Shown here: in pieces, positions 16,701-23,209 of the stretch
How the letters are laid out: every line of letters begins with the position of its first letter
How positions within the stretch are numbered: the first letter of the stretch is position 1
Source of the DNA: Candidatus Omnitrophota bacterium
Lineage (GTDB): Bacteria > Omnitrophota > Gorgyraeia > VGKN01
NCBI GenBank assembly: GCA_020052955.1
Contig: JAGVOB010000150.1
Location: 1 to 32,694, forward strand
Direction: 5' to 3'
DNA: 32,694 nt
Program-made: the position numbers and the translations under genes
The notes under the pieces: generated by a model
What the model saw: only the letters and a program-made list of their open reading frames with translations
The model's database searches: none
What the model was told of the DNA's origin: nothing

Positions 16701-17027
16701 ATGAAAAAAATTAGGTTAGAAAAAATTGATGTTCATTTAAAAGAAGAATTAAAGAACAAAGAATTCAAAAAAGTTTTTGAGATTGAGAGAGCGAAAGTAG
16801 TGTTGGCGCAGAAGATAGCAGAAATAAGACGCGAAGAACATTTAAATCAAGGGGAGCTTGCTAAAAGGCTAAATGTTTCTCAACAGTTTATCTCTCAGAT
16901 AGAGACAGCCCAGGAAAGCAACCTTACTCTAGATACCCTTATAAAGATAGCTAAATCTTTAGGTAGAGGTATTAAAATTTCATTCCCCAGGGTTTCTAAG
17001 CAGGGTTCTTACCTAAGCGTAGCATAG
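16701..17027 (+). CDS. HigA-like HTH antitoxin (XRE family)
   Basis: A 108-residue protein with a Cro/C1-type helix-turn-helix at residues ~45-95 (NQGELAKRLNVSQQFISQIE). It is preceded by a helical N-terminal arm with many Lys and Glu residues. In toxin-first HigBA modules the antitoxin binds the toxin and represses the shared promoter; the ATACAAG/CTTGTAT dyad is its likely site. GAGGTGG lies about 6 bases before the ATG. The gene appears intact even though the toxin's 5' end is altered. Confidence 0.88.
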   Translation: MKKIRLEKIDVHLKEELKNKEFKKVFEIERAKVVLAQKIAEIRREEHLNQGELAKRLNVSQQFISQIETAQESNLTLDTLIKIAKSLGRGIKISFPRVSKQGSYLSVA

Positions 17028-17052
17028 TTATTTTCAAACTAAAATCCCAGCA

Positions 17053-17086
17053 GAAATCAGGGGACACAACACTAATTGTCTTGACA
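17053..17086. repeat. 34-bp direct repeat right of higBA
   Basis: The second copy of the 16091-16124 sequence, differing at three positions. It ends exactly in TTGACA, which here is the -35 box of the next promoter. It begins 25 bp after the antitoxin stop codon. Confidence 0.8.
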
Positions 17087-17151
17087 AAAGATAAAATATA
17101 TTGTATGCTTTAATACAGATAATTGTATGAATATATACAAACTATTGTATG
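17081..17151 (+). promoter_or_regulatory. Promoter and three ATTGTATG boxes at 22-bp intervals
   Basis: TTGACA (17081-17086) and TATGCT (17104-17109) are spaced by 17 bp. ATTGTATG occurs at 17100-17107, 17122-17129 and 17144-17151, each exactly 22 bp apart. The middle box is half of the dyad TTGTAT/ATACAA (17123-17140). The first box overlaps the -10 element, and the third contains the start codon of the next gene at 17149. No Shine-Dalgarno is visible. The half-site TTGTAT also occurs in the higBA promoter dyad. Confidence 0.75.
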
Positions 17152-17733
17152 AAATACAGAATAGATAAAGAAGGCTTATTGGATAGAATCAGCGCTTGGG
17201 ACGCCTTTCTTAAAAGGAAGGTGCATTTGATTGCCTGCGGTGGGACCGCTTTGACGCTTTTAAACGTGAAGCCATCCACTAAGGATATAGATTTAATGGT
17301 GCCAAATTTAGATGAATATGAATATCTGGTAAGTATTTTAAAACAGCTCGGGTATAAATCGGCGAGTGGATGGGGATGGGAAAGAGGTGATGGTTTCATA
17401 TTTGATTTATTTAGAGGTAAATCAATACATACTACAGAATTATTAGAATCGCCGTTGGAGAAAGGAAATCATTTTCTTGTAAAAGAATTCGATAGAATTT
17501 ATTTGGGAGTTTTGAATTATTATGACATTATCATAAGCAAGTTATTCAGGGCTACGGCAATAGATATGGATGATTGCCTTAGTTTATTTAGGGACAAAAA
17601 GAAAAATATGGATTTTAAGCAACTGGAGAGACGTTTTAAAGAAACAGCGTCTTTTGATGTTTCAGAAGATAAAGTGAATAAGAATTTTAAGCATTTCTTG
17701 AAGATTCTAGAGAAAGAAGGTTTTTATCAATGA
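17149..17733 (+). CDS. Nucleotidyltransferase-fold protein (DUF6036-like), probable toxin-antitoxin component
   Basis: A 194-residue nucleotidyltransferase-fold protein. ACGGTALTLLNVKPSTKDID covers residues 29-48, with the GG pair and the DxD (D46, D48) of the family. A later LNYYDIIISKLFRA segment (~124-137) is typical of DUF6036/AbiEii-type proteins. It is shorter than AbiEii. It overlaps the next gene by 4 bp (ATGA), so the pair is co-translated. Such two-gene units with a nucleotidyltransferase are likely addiction or defence modules, but which gene is the toxin cannot be told from sequence. Tight control is suggested by the 22-bp box array, the last box of which covers the start codon. 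Confidence 0.75.
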   Translation: MKYRIDKEGLLDRISAWDAFLKRKVHLIACGGTALTLLNVKPSTKDIDLMVPNLDEYEYLVSILKQLGYKSASGWGWERGDGFIFDLFRGKSIHTTELLESPLEKGNHFLVKEFDRIYLGVLNYYDIIISKLFRATAIDMDDCLSLFRDKKKNMDFKQLERRFKETASFDVSEDKVNKNFKHFLKILEKEGFYQ

Positions 17734-18398
17734 AAAATAGTAATCTTCTCAAAAGGGTCAATGCTTTAGGTTTTTCTCTTTTTGGCGTTGAGGAAGACCA
17801 AAATGCAAATTTAACCCTGGCGGATATGGTAAAATCCGGGGATCTTCGCCTTTGGGAAGGGTTTCCTGTGGTATTGGCAAACAGCGCAGAGAAAGGATGG
17901 TTCAATTATAACAAGGTTAGTTTATATCTAAAAAAGCCTTTAGACAAATCGTATTTAGCTTCGCTTATGGTAATGTCACTTGCACTTTATAAATTTTTTA
18001 ATTTAAAGTTTTCTTGGGCGAATGAATTTTACAAATCCCTTCCAGACAACAGGCAAAAAGAATTCAACGGATTCTTAAAACAACTCAGGAATAACAACGA
18101 TCTTAATGTTGCGGGGCGCGAAATGTCAGCTCAGCGATTAAAGACTGTATTTAACAATTACTTTAGCCAATCACAGACAAAATTGAATGAGTTACTTTCA
18201 GTAAAAGACGAACTGAGCCTTGAATATTCATTATCACAGGTTTTCTCTCCTAAACAAAAAGAACTATTTTTAAAGAAGCTGAAGCGGGAAAAATTGACCA
18301 AAACTGAAAAAGAGTATTTTTCAAGAGTAGTAAAGAAGAAGGCCTTGGCTTTAGCTAATCCGGAATTGCATCGTTTATCTCAGAAATTGCTCGAATAG
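17730..18398 (+). CDS. Unrecognised partner of the nucleotidyltransferase
   Basis: A 222-residue, mostly helical, soluble protein that I cannot assign. The N-terminal ~90 residues contain ADMVKSGDLRLWEGFPVVLA and FNYNKVSLYL. The middle is rich in aromatic residues, and the C-terminal ~50 residues are a basic helical segment (QKELFLKKLKREKLTKTEKE) that could bind nucleic acid. There is no signal peptide or membrane segment. Its start overlaps the nucleotidyltransferase stop by 4 bp. The position suggests a two-gene module, with this protein as the antitoxin, regulator or target-binding partner. Structure prediction and a profile search would be the first test. Confidence 0.7.
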   Translation: MKNSNLLKRVNALGFSLFGVEEDQNANLTLADMVKSGDLRLWEGFPVVLANSAEKGWFNYNKVSLYLKKPLDKSYLASLMVMSLALYKFFNLKFSWANEFYKSLPDNRQKEFNGFLKQLRNNNDLNVAGREMSAQRLKTVFNNYFSQSQTKLNELLSVKDELSLEYSLSQVFSPKQKELFLKKLKREKLTKTEKEYFSRVVKKKALALANPELHRLSQKLLE

Positions 18399-18410
18399 TT
18401 AAGTACATTT

Positions 18411-18480
18411 TATACATTCGCGGCCAGAACAATGGCCGCTCAGTATGAGCCATACGGAAACCTGTTATGGAAGGCTTTAT
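18411..18480. repeat. Dispersed repeat R1 with internal hairpin
   Basis: It starts TATACATTCGCGGCCAG and ends with a 40-bp arm beginning CAGTATGAGCCATACGG and ending AAGGCTTTAT. The same ends occur at 25124-25266, and a third, diverged copy at 27076-27167. The stem GCGGCCA/TGGCCGC (18420-18439) lies inside. The right arm itself folds as GCCATA…TATGG…GGC. It begins 12 bp after the preceding gene's stop and ends before an unrelated Shine-Dalgarno. Confidence 0.8.
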
Positions 18481-18543
18481 TTTCAGCCAAAACCTGTCCT
18501 TTGAAATATGAGTTTTTAGTCACAATAAGTAGGAGGTAATTAG

Positions 18544-19578
18544 ATGAAGAAGATAATAATAGGTTTAGTAATTCTTGTATTAGCAATAACCGCAATATCC
18601 ATAGGGCTTATCCATTCGCAGAACCAAGCCCAGCTCGCTGCCCAAGAAACTCTGCCCACAGTAGAAGACCTCATTAAAAAGGTGGAGGAGAATGTAGAAA
18701 AGATACAGGACTTAAGGGCAGACGTAAAAGAAATAGAACAGGAGATGAATGTCTCAAAAACAGAATTTTCTGTAAAAGAAGTGCTAAAGACAACAGAATA
18801 TACCTTTCTATTTAAAAAGCCCGATATGATAAAGATAATCCCCAAGTATAAAGACGGAGTTCCGAAGAATAGAGAAGAACTCAATAACTTTTATAAACAG
18901 CATCCGGATTGGACAGAGGACCAGAGATTAGAATACTACTCCGAAGAATATCTTTACCAAAATATAGACCTGATAAGAATTGGCCAGGCAGAATACTATG
19001 TTGATAGAGGAACAAAAAAGCTAACGGACAAGATGCTTGGAGCAGGCCCGATGTCCTATGGAGCATGGAGACACCTTTTAGAGCCATCTCACCTTCATTT
19101 AGTCCATCATCAACTTAGAAAACTCCTTGAACCATTTATGCTGCAAAATTCTCTTAGAGTCACAAAAGATGAAAAGAATCCAGATGTATATATTATTGAA
19201 GGTACCTACAAAAGCACTCCTCTTGATGAAATAGAAAAGACTTCTCCCTATGGTTGGGATTATGATGTTTGGGGACCAGAAGATGCGGATACAGAGATAG
19301 AAATAAAAATAGATTATAAAAAAGGAATTATCCTCAAAGTAGCTTGGTATACAACGGATGATTTCAAACTGTTAAATAACAACACATGGTTTCCTCATAA
19401 ACTTTTATCTTGGAAACCAATAGATGCTGAAGATAAAAACCCAAGGTATATGCAGATTATTACGGAATTCTCCAATGTCGAAATTAACAAAGGCATTCTA
19501 GATGGGGAATTCTCATTTGAGAATACAAGGGGATATGATATTTCAAGATACAGAATAAAACTGTTAAATGAAAAATAA
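18544..19578 (+). CDS. LolA-like exported protein (outer membrane lipoprotein-sorting superfamily)
   Basis: A 344-residue protein with an N-terminal hydrophobic signal or anchor (residues ~4-24). A long domain follows that resembles the LolA/COG2834 superfamily: an early helix (VEDLIKKVEENVEKIQDLRA) and then a strand with EYTFLFKKPDMIKI, typical of proteins that measure or carry lipid on a beta-sheet. LolA itself is ~200 residues; this is longer, and its exact role is unknown. AGGAGG (18531-18536) gives a clear start. The hydrolase gene overlaps it by 11 bp, so the two probably act together at the envelope. Confidence 0.65.
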   Translation: MKKIIIGLVILVLAITAISIGLIHSQNQAQLAAQETLPTVEDLIKKVEENVEKIQDLRADVKEIEQEMNVSKTEFSVKEVLKTTEYTFLFKKPDMIKIIPKYKDGVPKNREELNNFYKQHPDWTEDQRLEYYSEEYLYQNIDLIRIGQAEYYVDRGTKKLTDKMLGAGPMSYGAWRHLLEPSHLHLVHHQLRKLLEPFMLQNSLRVTKDEKNPDVYIIEGTYKSTPLDEIEKTSPYGWDYDVWGPEDADTEIEIKIDYKKGIILKVAWYTTDDFKLLNNNTWFPHKLLSWKPIDAEDKNPRYMQIITEFSNVEINKGILDGEFSFENTRGYDISRYRIKLLNEK

Positions 19579-20605
19579 ACTTAGCGTAGTTATCTTTTTA
19601 TTATTAGTACTTTCTGGATCAATCTTATCATTCCTATTCGGAGATAATCTTTCTGATAGGCGAGTAATTATTGTTCATGGTATCAGGCAAAACTCACAGG
19701 ATATGGAGCCGATGAGAGATGAATTAATTAAAATGGGAATCCCAAAGGAGAACATAGAACTAATAGACTTACCAAAAAATCAAGGTTTAATTGAGAAGAA
19801 TGCCCAGTATCTTGGAAACTATATAAAAGATACATTTGAGAAATCAGGCAGAAAAAAAGCCATAGTTATAGGTTATTCTATGGGTGGCTTGACAGCAGAT
19901 TTTTTAACAAAAAACCAAGAAGAAAATGTAACCTATAGTTATAAAAAATTGCTGACCAATGTAGAAATACCTGTTTTGCCGGGCTCAATAAAGTTTCCAA
20001 TTGCGGAAAACGTAACGAGAACCATAAAAATGCCTATTCATATGGAACGCTATATAAATGAAGTCGTACTGATAGCCAGCGGCCCATCTAAATTAGCTTT
20101 GATACCTTACGATAAATCATTAGAGAACGAAGATTGGGCAGTGTATCAACAACTTGTGCCAGAAAGTGAATTTTTAAAAGGGCTAAACGATATGAATTCT
20201 AATCCCTTAGTTGTCTATAACACCATAAGTGGGACAGATACAAAATTTACAAAAAAAGATGACGATGTTGTCTCGAATATCTATAGCCAGCGGGAGTATG
20301 CAAGGAATAATTACCCGATAGAAGGAGCAACCCATACTGAGATTTATAAAAATTTAGACGCAATCAAGTTGGCATTTAATGAAATAACCAATGGTGCTCT
20401 TTCAAATAAAGAAATACAAATCCGGTTAGAAGTCAAAAAGGACCAGCTTACCCTGCAAAGAAACATAAAGCGAAATACACTGGTCGGTGTTTTAAAGAAT
20501 GCGCCTTGCGGAGCAAAGACAACAGAGATAATAATCATGCAGGATGAGATAAATTCAATAGACCAGCAGATAGGGGAAATAGAGACACAGTTAAATAGTT
20601 ATTGA
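19568..20605 (+). CDS. Exported alpha/beta hydrolase (lipase-like)
   Basis: A 345-residue alpha/beta hydrolase with a signal peptide or anchor (residues ~5-25). VIIVHGI (residues 33-39) gives the oxyanion loop. The nucleophile elbow is GYSMGG (Ser104), and GATHTEIY supplies a likely catalytic His near residue ~254; an Asp lies in the preceding SGTD segment. The fold suggests lipase/PGAP1-like esterase activity in the periplasm. The last ~65 residues are charged and coiled-coil-like, beyond the usual hydrolase core. It overlaps the LolA-like gene by 11 bp, consistent with joint work on lipids or lipoproteins, but the substrate is not known. Confidence 0.75.
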   Translation: MKNKLSVVIFLLLVLSGSILSFLFGDNLSDRRVIIVHGIRQNSQDMEPMRDELIKMGIPKENIELIDLPKNQGLIEKNAQYLGNYIKDTFEKSGRKKAIVIGYSMGGLTADFLTKNQEENVTYSYKKLLTNVEIPVLPGSIKFPIAENVTRTIKMPIHMERYINEVVLIASGPSKLALIPYDKSLENEDWAVYQQLVPESEFLKGLNDMNSNPLVVYNTISGTDTKFTKKDDDVVSNIYSQREYARNNYPIEGATHTEIYKNLDAIKLAFNEITNGALSNKEIQIRLEVKKDQLTLQRNIKRNTLVGVLKNAPCGAKTTEIIIMQDEINSIDQQIGEIETQLNSY

Positions 20606-20666
20606 GTTAATTGAGTTAGTAGAGTTGATTGAGTTACTTGAGTTCATTGAGTTTATAGAGTTGTTT
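20604..20666. repeat. Seven 9-bp tandem repeats GAGTTNNNN
   Basis: Seven units in perfect 9-bp register start at 20604, each GAGTT plus four variable, mostly A/T bases. The hydrolase stop TGA overlaps the first unit, and one degenerate unit may precede it in the gene. The array ends 23 bp before the glycosyltransferase ATG. Repeat-number changes could alter the spacing between the two genes or the hydrolase end. Confidence 0.9.
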
Positions 20667-20689
20667 GGGAAATAAAATTATCTTTTATT

Positions 20690-21799
20690 ATGCGTATAGC
20701 GATTGACGCAAAACCGATATTGAAAAAGACAAAGACTGGTATTGGAATATATACCCAGAATATAATTAATGCCTTTTCAGAAATAGGTAAGGAAGACCAA
20801 TTCTTCCTTTATTCAAGATTAAAACCCTTTGACCAAAAAAGAAAACCGCCGGAATTACCGGCAAAAAATTTTTTTAACAGGATAAATTATTTTAAGTTAC
20901 CTATTAGGTTTGTATTGGGCATGGATATCGATGTTTTTTATACCTCAAGTTATGATGTAAAGCCCCCAAAGGGCTCAAGGTTCGTATTGGTCGTCCACGA
21001 TATAATTCCCAAGGCATGGCCATACGGGCACACAGAGGATGTTGTTAGAAATTTTGATAAGAGTATGAAGGTGCTGGATTATGTAGATGCCGTGATAACG
21101 CCTTCAGAGCGCACAAGGGATGATGTTATAAAACATTATAAGATGGATGAAAAAAAAATTTTTGCGATTCATTCGGGCGTGGATAACTTCTATAAAAGAG
21201 TCGAGTTTAGCGAAAAGGAGAAAAAAGAATTTCTTTTGAGGTTTAACTTAAATGATGATTTTCTGTTGTTTGTGGGGACCATAGAGCCGAGAAAGAACCT
21301 TAAAAATCTGCTTTATGCATTTAAGGAGATAGAAGGCCTTATCCCTCATAAACTGGTGATAGCCGGAATGAAGGGCTGGATGTGTGATGAGGTATTTTCG
21401 CTTATAAGGGATTTGGCTTTAGAGAAAAAGGTGGTTATGACCGGCTATGTGGAGAAAGAAGACCTTTTGATGTTTTACAATCTTTGTGGTATATTTATAT
21501 ATCCTTCGTTCTATGAGGGTTTTGGTTTTCCTGTGCTTGAGGCATTCAGGTGTAAAGCCTCTGTCATTACCTCAAACACCTCTTCGCTTAAGGAGATAGG
21601 AGAGGGCGCCTGCCTTCTGATAGACCCGAATGAGCCAAAGGCGATTAAGGAGGCTATGTTAACACTTTTGAACAATAGAGAATTAAGGGACGAACTTATC
21701 GAGAAGGGATATAAAAGGGCCCTGGAATTTAACTGGACGGATACTGCAAGAAATACACTTTCAGTGTTCAGAAAGATTGACACCATTAACTTAAAATGA
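20690..21799 (+). CDS. Glycosyltransferase family 1/4 (GT-B)
   Basis: A 369-residue retaining GT-B glycosyltransferase. It begins RIAIDAKPILKKTKTGIGIY, a typical start with the glycine-rich acceptor-side loop. DFLLFVGTIEPRKNLKNLL (residues ~190-210) opens the nucleotide-sugar domain, and FYEGFGFPVLEAF (~270-282) holds the E-x7-E motif. It probably adds a sugar to an LPS or polysaccharide chain on the cytoplasmic side. No Shine-Dalgarno is obvious; only AT-rich sequence precedes the ATG. The sugar and the acceptor cannot be inferred. Confidence 0.9.
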   Translation: MRIAIDAKPILKKTKTGIGIYTQNIINAFSEIGKEDQFFLYSRLKPFDQKRKPPELPAKNFFNRINYFKLPIRFVLGMDIDVFYTSSYDVKPPKGSRFVLVVHDIIPKAWPYGHTEDVVRNFDKSMKVLDYVDAVITPSERTRDDVIKHYKMDEKKIFAIHSGVDNFYKRVEFSEKEKKEFLLRFNLNDDFLLFVGTIEPRKNLKNLLYAFKEIEGLIPHKLVIAGMKGWMCDEVFSLIRDLALEKKVVMTGYVEKEDLLMFYNLCGIFIYPSFYEGFGFPVLEAFRCKASVITSNTSSLKEIGEGACLLIDPNEPKAIKEAMLTLLNNRELRDELIEKGYKRALEFNWTDTARNTLSVFRKIDTINLK

Positions 21800-21821
21800 A
21801 GACTTATGGGTCCCTGCCTTG

Positions 21822-21990
21822 CCGGCAGGCAGGCTGTCAAGGTTATGCTCTCGCAAAAACGCTCGTTTTGCCCCAGCGTGGCAAAACTTCGCTCCACGCT
21901 CGGCCTCGCTCCCCTGTACCATACGGTACAGGGACCATGCCCACTAGAGGCCTCACGAGGTTTTGCTCCAAGCACCAACCTTGCCACCCA
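21822..21990. repeat. Array of strong hairpins between gt4 and the lipoprotein gene
   Basis: The stretch holds several perfect stems: GTTTTGCC/GGCAAAAC (21865-21887), an overlapping alternative AGCGTGG/CCACGCT (21875-21900), and CCCTGTACC/GGTACAGGG (21912-21933) with a 4-base loop. Smaller pairs (CCTGCC/GGCAGG, GAGGCCTC) flank them. Two short open frames cross it but read as low-complexity. The overlapping stems could form alternative RNA folds, or the region may be an assembly of dispersed palindromes. Confidence 0.75.
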
Positions 21991-22026
21991 TTATAGGTTA
22001 ACAGAAACAAAAGGTTTTGGAGTCTT

Positions 22027-22848
22027 ATGATGAAGCCAAAGTTTATAATTATAATTCTGTCAATATTATTTTTGGGCTCAGGTTGCGCAACCTCTATGCA
22101 GATAAAAGACAGGTGTGTTGTTTACGATCCGAAAACCCGTTCATATACCGCTGCGGATAAGAAAATTCCCCCTCCGAAAGATATTTTGCGCGTGGGAGAA
22201 ATGCTTAAATATGAGATAAGATGGATGGGTATGACTGCAGGTGAAGCAACCCTCTGGGTAAAGGAAGTGGTAAATTATGAGGGAAGGCAAGCGTATCACG
22301 TTATATCAACGGTTGAGTCGAACAATATAATATCAAAGATATATAAGGTAAGGGATGAGGTGCATACCTATATAGATTGCGAGAATTTCAGCTCTCTCAG
22401 GTTTGAAAAACATATTAGAGAGGGTGGCTATAAATGCGATGAGGCGATGGAATATGACCCGGAATCCGGTATTGCTATTTACAGAAAAGCCGATAAGAAG
22501 CTTGCTATGACGATACCAAAGGATACCCAGGATGCCCTGAGTTGCCTTTTTCTCTATAGGATTCAGGATATAGAGATAGGCAAATCCGCTTTTATGAATG
22601 TAAATACGGATGAGAAGAACTGGAAGCTTGAGATAAAAGCCCTTGAGAGGCAAACTGTGAAGGTATCGAACCAGGGAACGTTCAATAGTTTTGTGGTGGA
22701 GCCGCTGGCAAAGTTTAAGGGTGTATTCATAAGAAAGGGCAAGATGCAGATATGGTTTTCAGCTGATGAAAGGAGACTCCCTCTCGTTGTAAAGTCACAC
22801 GTTCCTGTTATGGGCTCCATAGTGGTTGTCTTGACTAATTTGGAATAG
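22027..22848 (+). CDS. DUF3108 family lipoprotein
   Basis: A 273-residue predicted lipoprotein. A signal peptide ends in the lipobox LGSGC (Cys20 from ATG 22027), so it is lipidated in the envelope. The body matches the DUF3108 pattern: LRVGEMLKYEIRWMGMTAGEATL (residues ~52-75, in two pieces), a long beta-rich middle, and RKGKMQIWFSADERRLPLVV (~238-258). The family's function is not settled; members often lie in envelope gene clusters. Two adjacent ATGs (22027 and 22030) are possible starts after GGAG. No membrane segment follows the signal. Confidence 0.85.
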   Translation: MMKPKFIIIILSILFLGSGCATSMQIKDRCVVYDPKTRSYTAADKKIPPPKDILRVGEMLKYEIRWMGMTAGEATLWVKEVVNYEGRQAYHVISTVESNNIISKIYKVRDEVHTYIDCENFSSLRFEKHIREGGYKCDEAMEYDPESGIAIYRKADKKLAMTIPKDTQDALSCLFLYRIQDIEIGKSAFMNVNTDEKNWKLEIKALERQTVKVSNQGTFNSFVVEPLAKFKGVFIRKGKMQIWFSADERRLPLVVKSHVPVMGSIVVVLTNLE

Positions 22849-22911
22849 CCTAAATATGTAATGAAACTCTTCTGGGGTTTGTATGGGCCTGCCCTCGGGG
22901 TATACAACTTA

Positions 22912-22940
22912 TTGACATTGGATAGATGGACTGCTATAAT
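22912..22940 (+). promoter_or_regulatory. Perfect-consensus sigma-70 promoter
   Basis: TTGACA (22912-22917) and TATAAT (22935-22940) match the consensus fully and are spaced by 17 bp. It would start RNA near 22947 and give a leader of about 260 nt before the ATG at 23210. It probably drives the deoxyhypusine-synthase-like gene and the following heptose/Kdo genes. Confidence 0.9.
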
Positions 22941-22954
22941 CGTCTAAAAAATAA

Positions 22955-23195
22955 GGAGTTATAAAGCTCCGCGGGTTTACACCCGCGGTATCTATATTTA
23001 CCCCGACTCGCCCCTAGAAATTGTTCGCCCTGTGAGCAGGCAATTTCAGGGACTAAGTCCTCGCAATTCTACGAATTGCAGAGGGTAAGATATGGGGAAA
23101 TTCTCTTCGATAATTTCCCCATACTCGTTGGGGTTATCCGCTTCGCATTAATCCACGGCTTTACAGCCATGATCTTCTGCGTAGGCGGATAAAAA
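22955..23195 (+). ncRNA. Hairpin-rich leader RNA or cluster of palindromic repeats
   Basis: In order: GGAG/CTCC (22955-22970); CCGCGGGT/ACCCGCGG with a TTAC loop (22969-22988); GAAATTG/CAATTTC with inner GCC/GGC (~23016-23047); GCAATTC/GAATTGC flanked by CCTC/GAGG (~23059-23084); a possible closing TTACCC/GGGTAA pair around these; ATGGGGAAATT/AATTTCCCCAT (23092-23122); and TTATCCGC/GCGGATAA (~23136-23190) with CGCA/TGCG and GGCT/AGCC inside. It follows a perfect promoter and precedes the gene at 23210. It may be a regulatory leader, a small RNA, or stacked mobile palindromes. I do not recognise a known riboswitch. Confidence 0.6.
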
Positions 23196-23209
23196 AAGAG
23201 TAACCATAT

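Noticed and set aside
17100-17151. Possible CRISPR-like array from evenly spaced ATTGTATG
   Set aside because: The repeated unit is only 8 bp with 14-bp gaps and overlaps promoter elements; it fits an operator array, and no cas genes are present.
21796-22030. Two short + strand open frames after the glycosyltransferase gene
   Set aside because: They run through an array of perfect hairpins and read as low-complexity; the DUF3108 gene starts at their end in another frame.
22955-23195. Known riboswitch class in the leader of the DHS-like gene
   Set aside because: I compared by memory with common classes (c-di-GMP, SAM, cobalamin, preQ1) and saw none of their core motifs, so I call only a structured leader.
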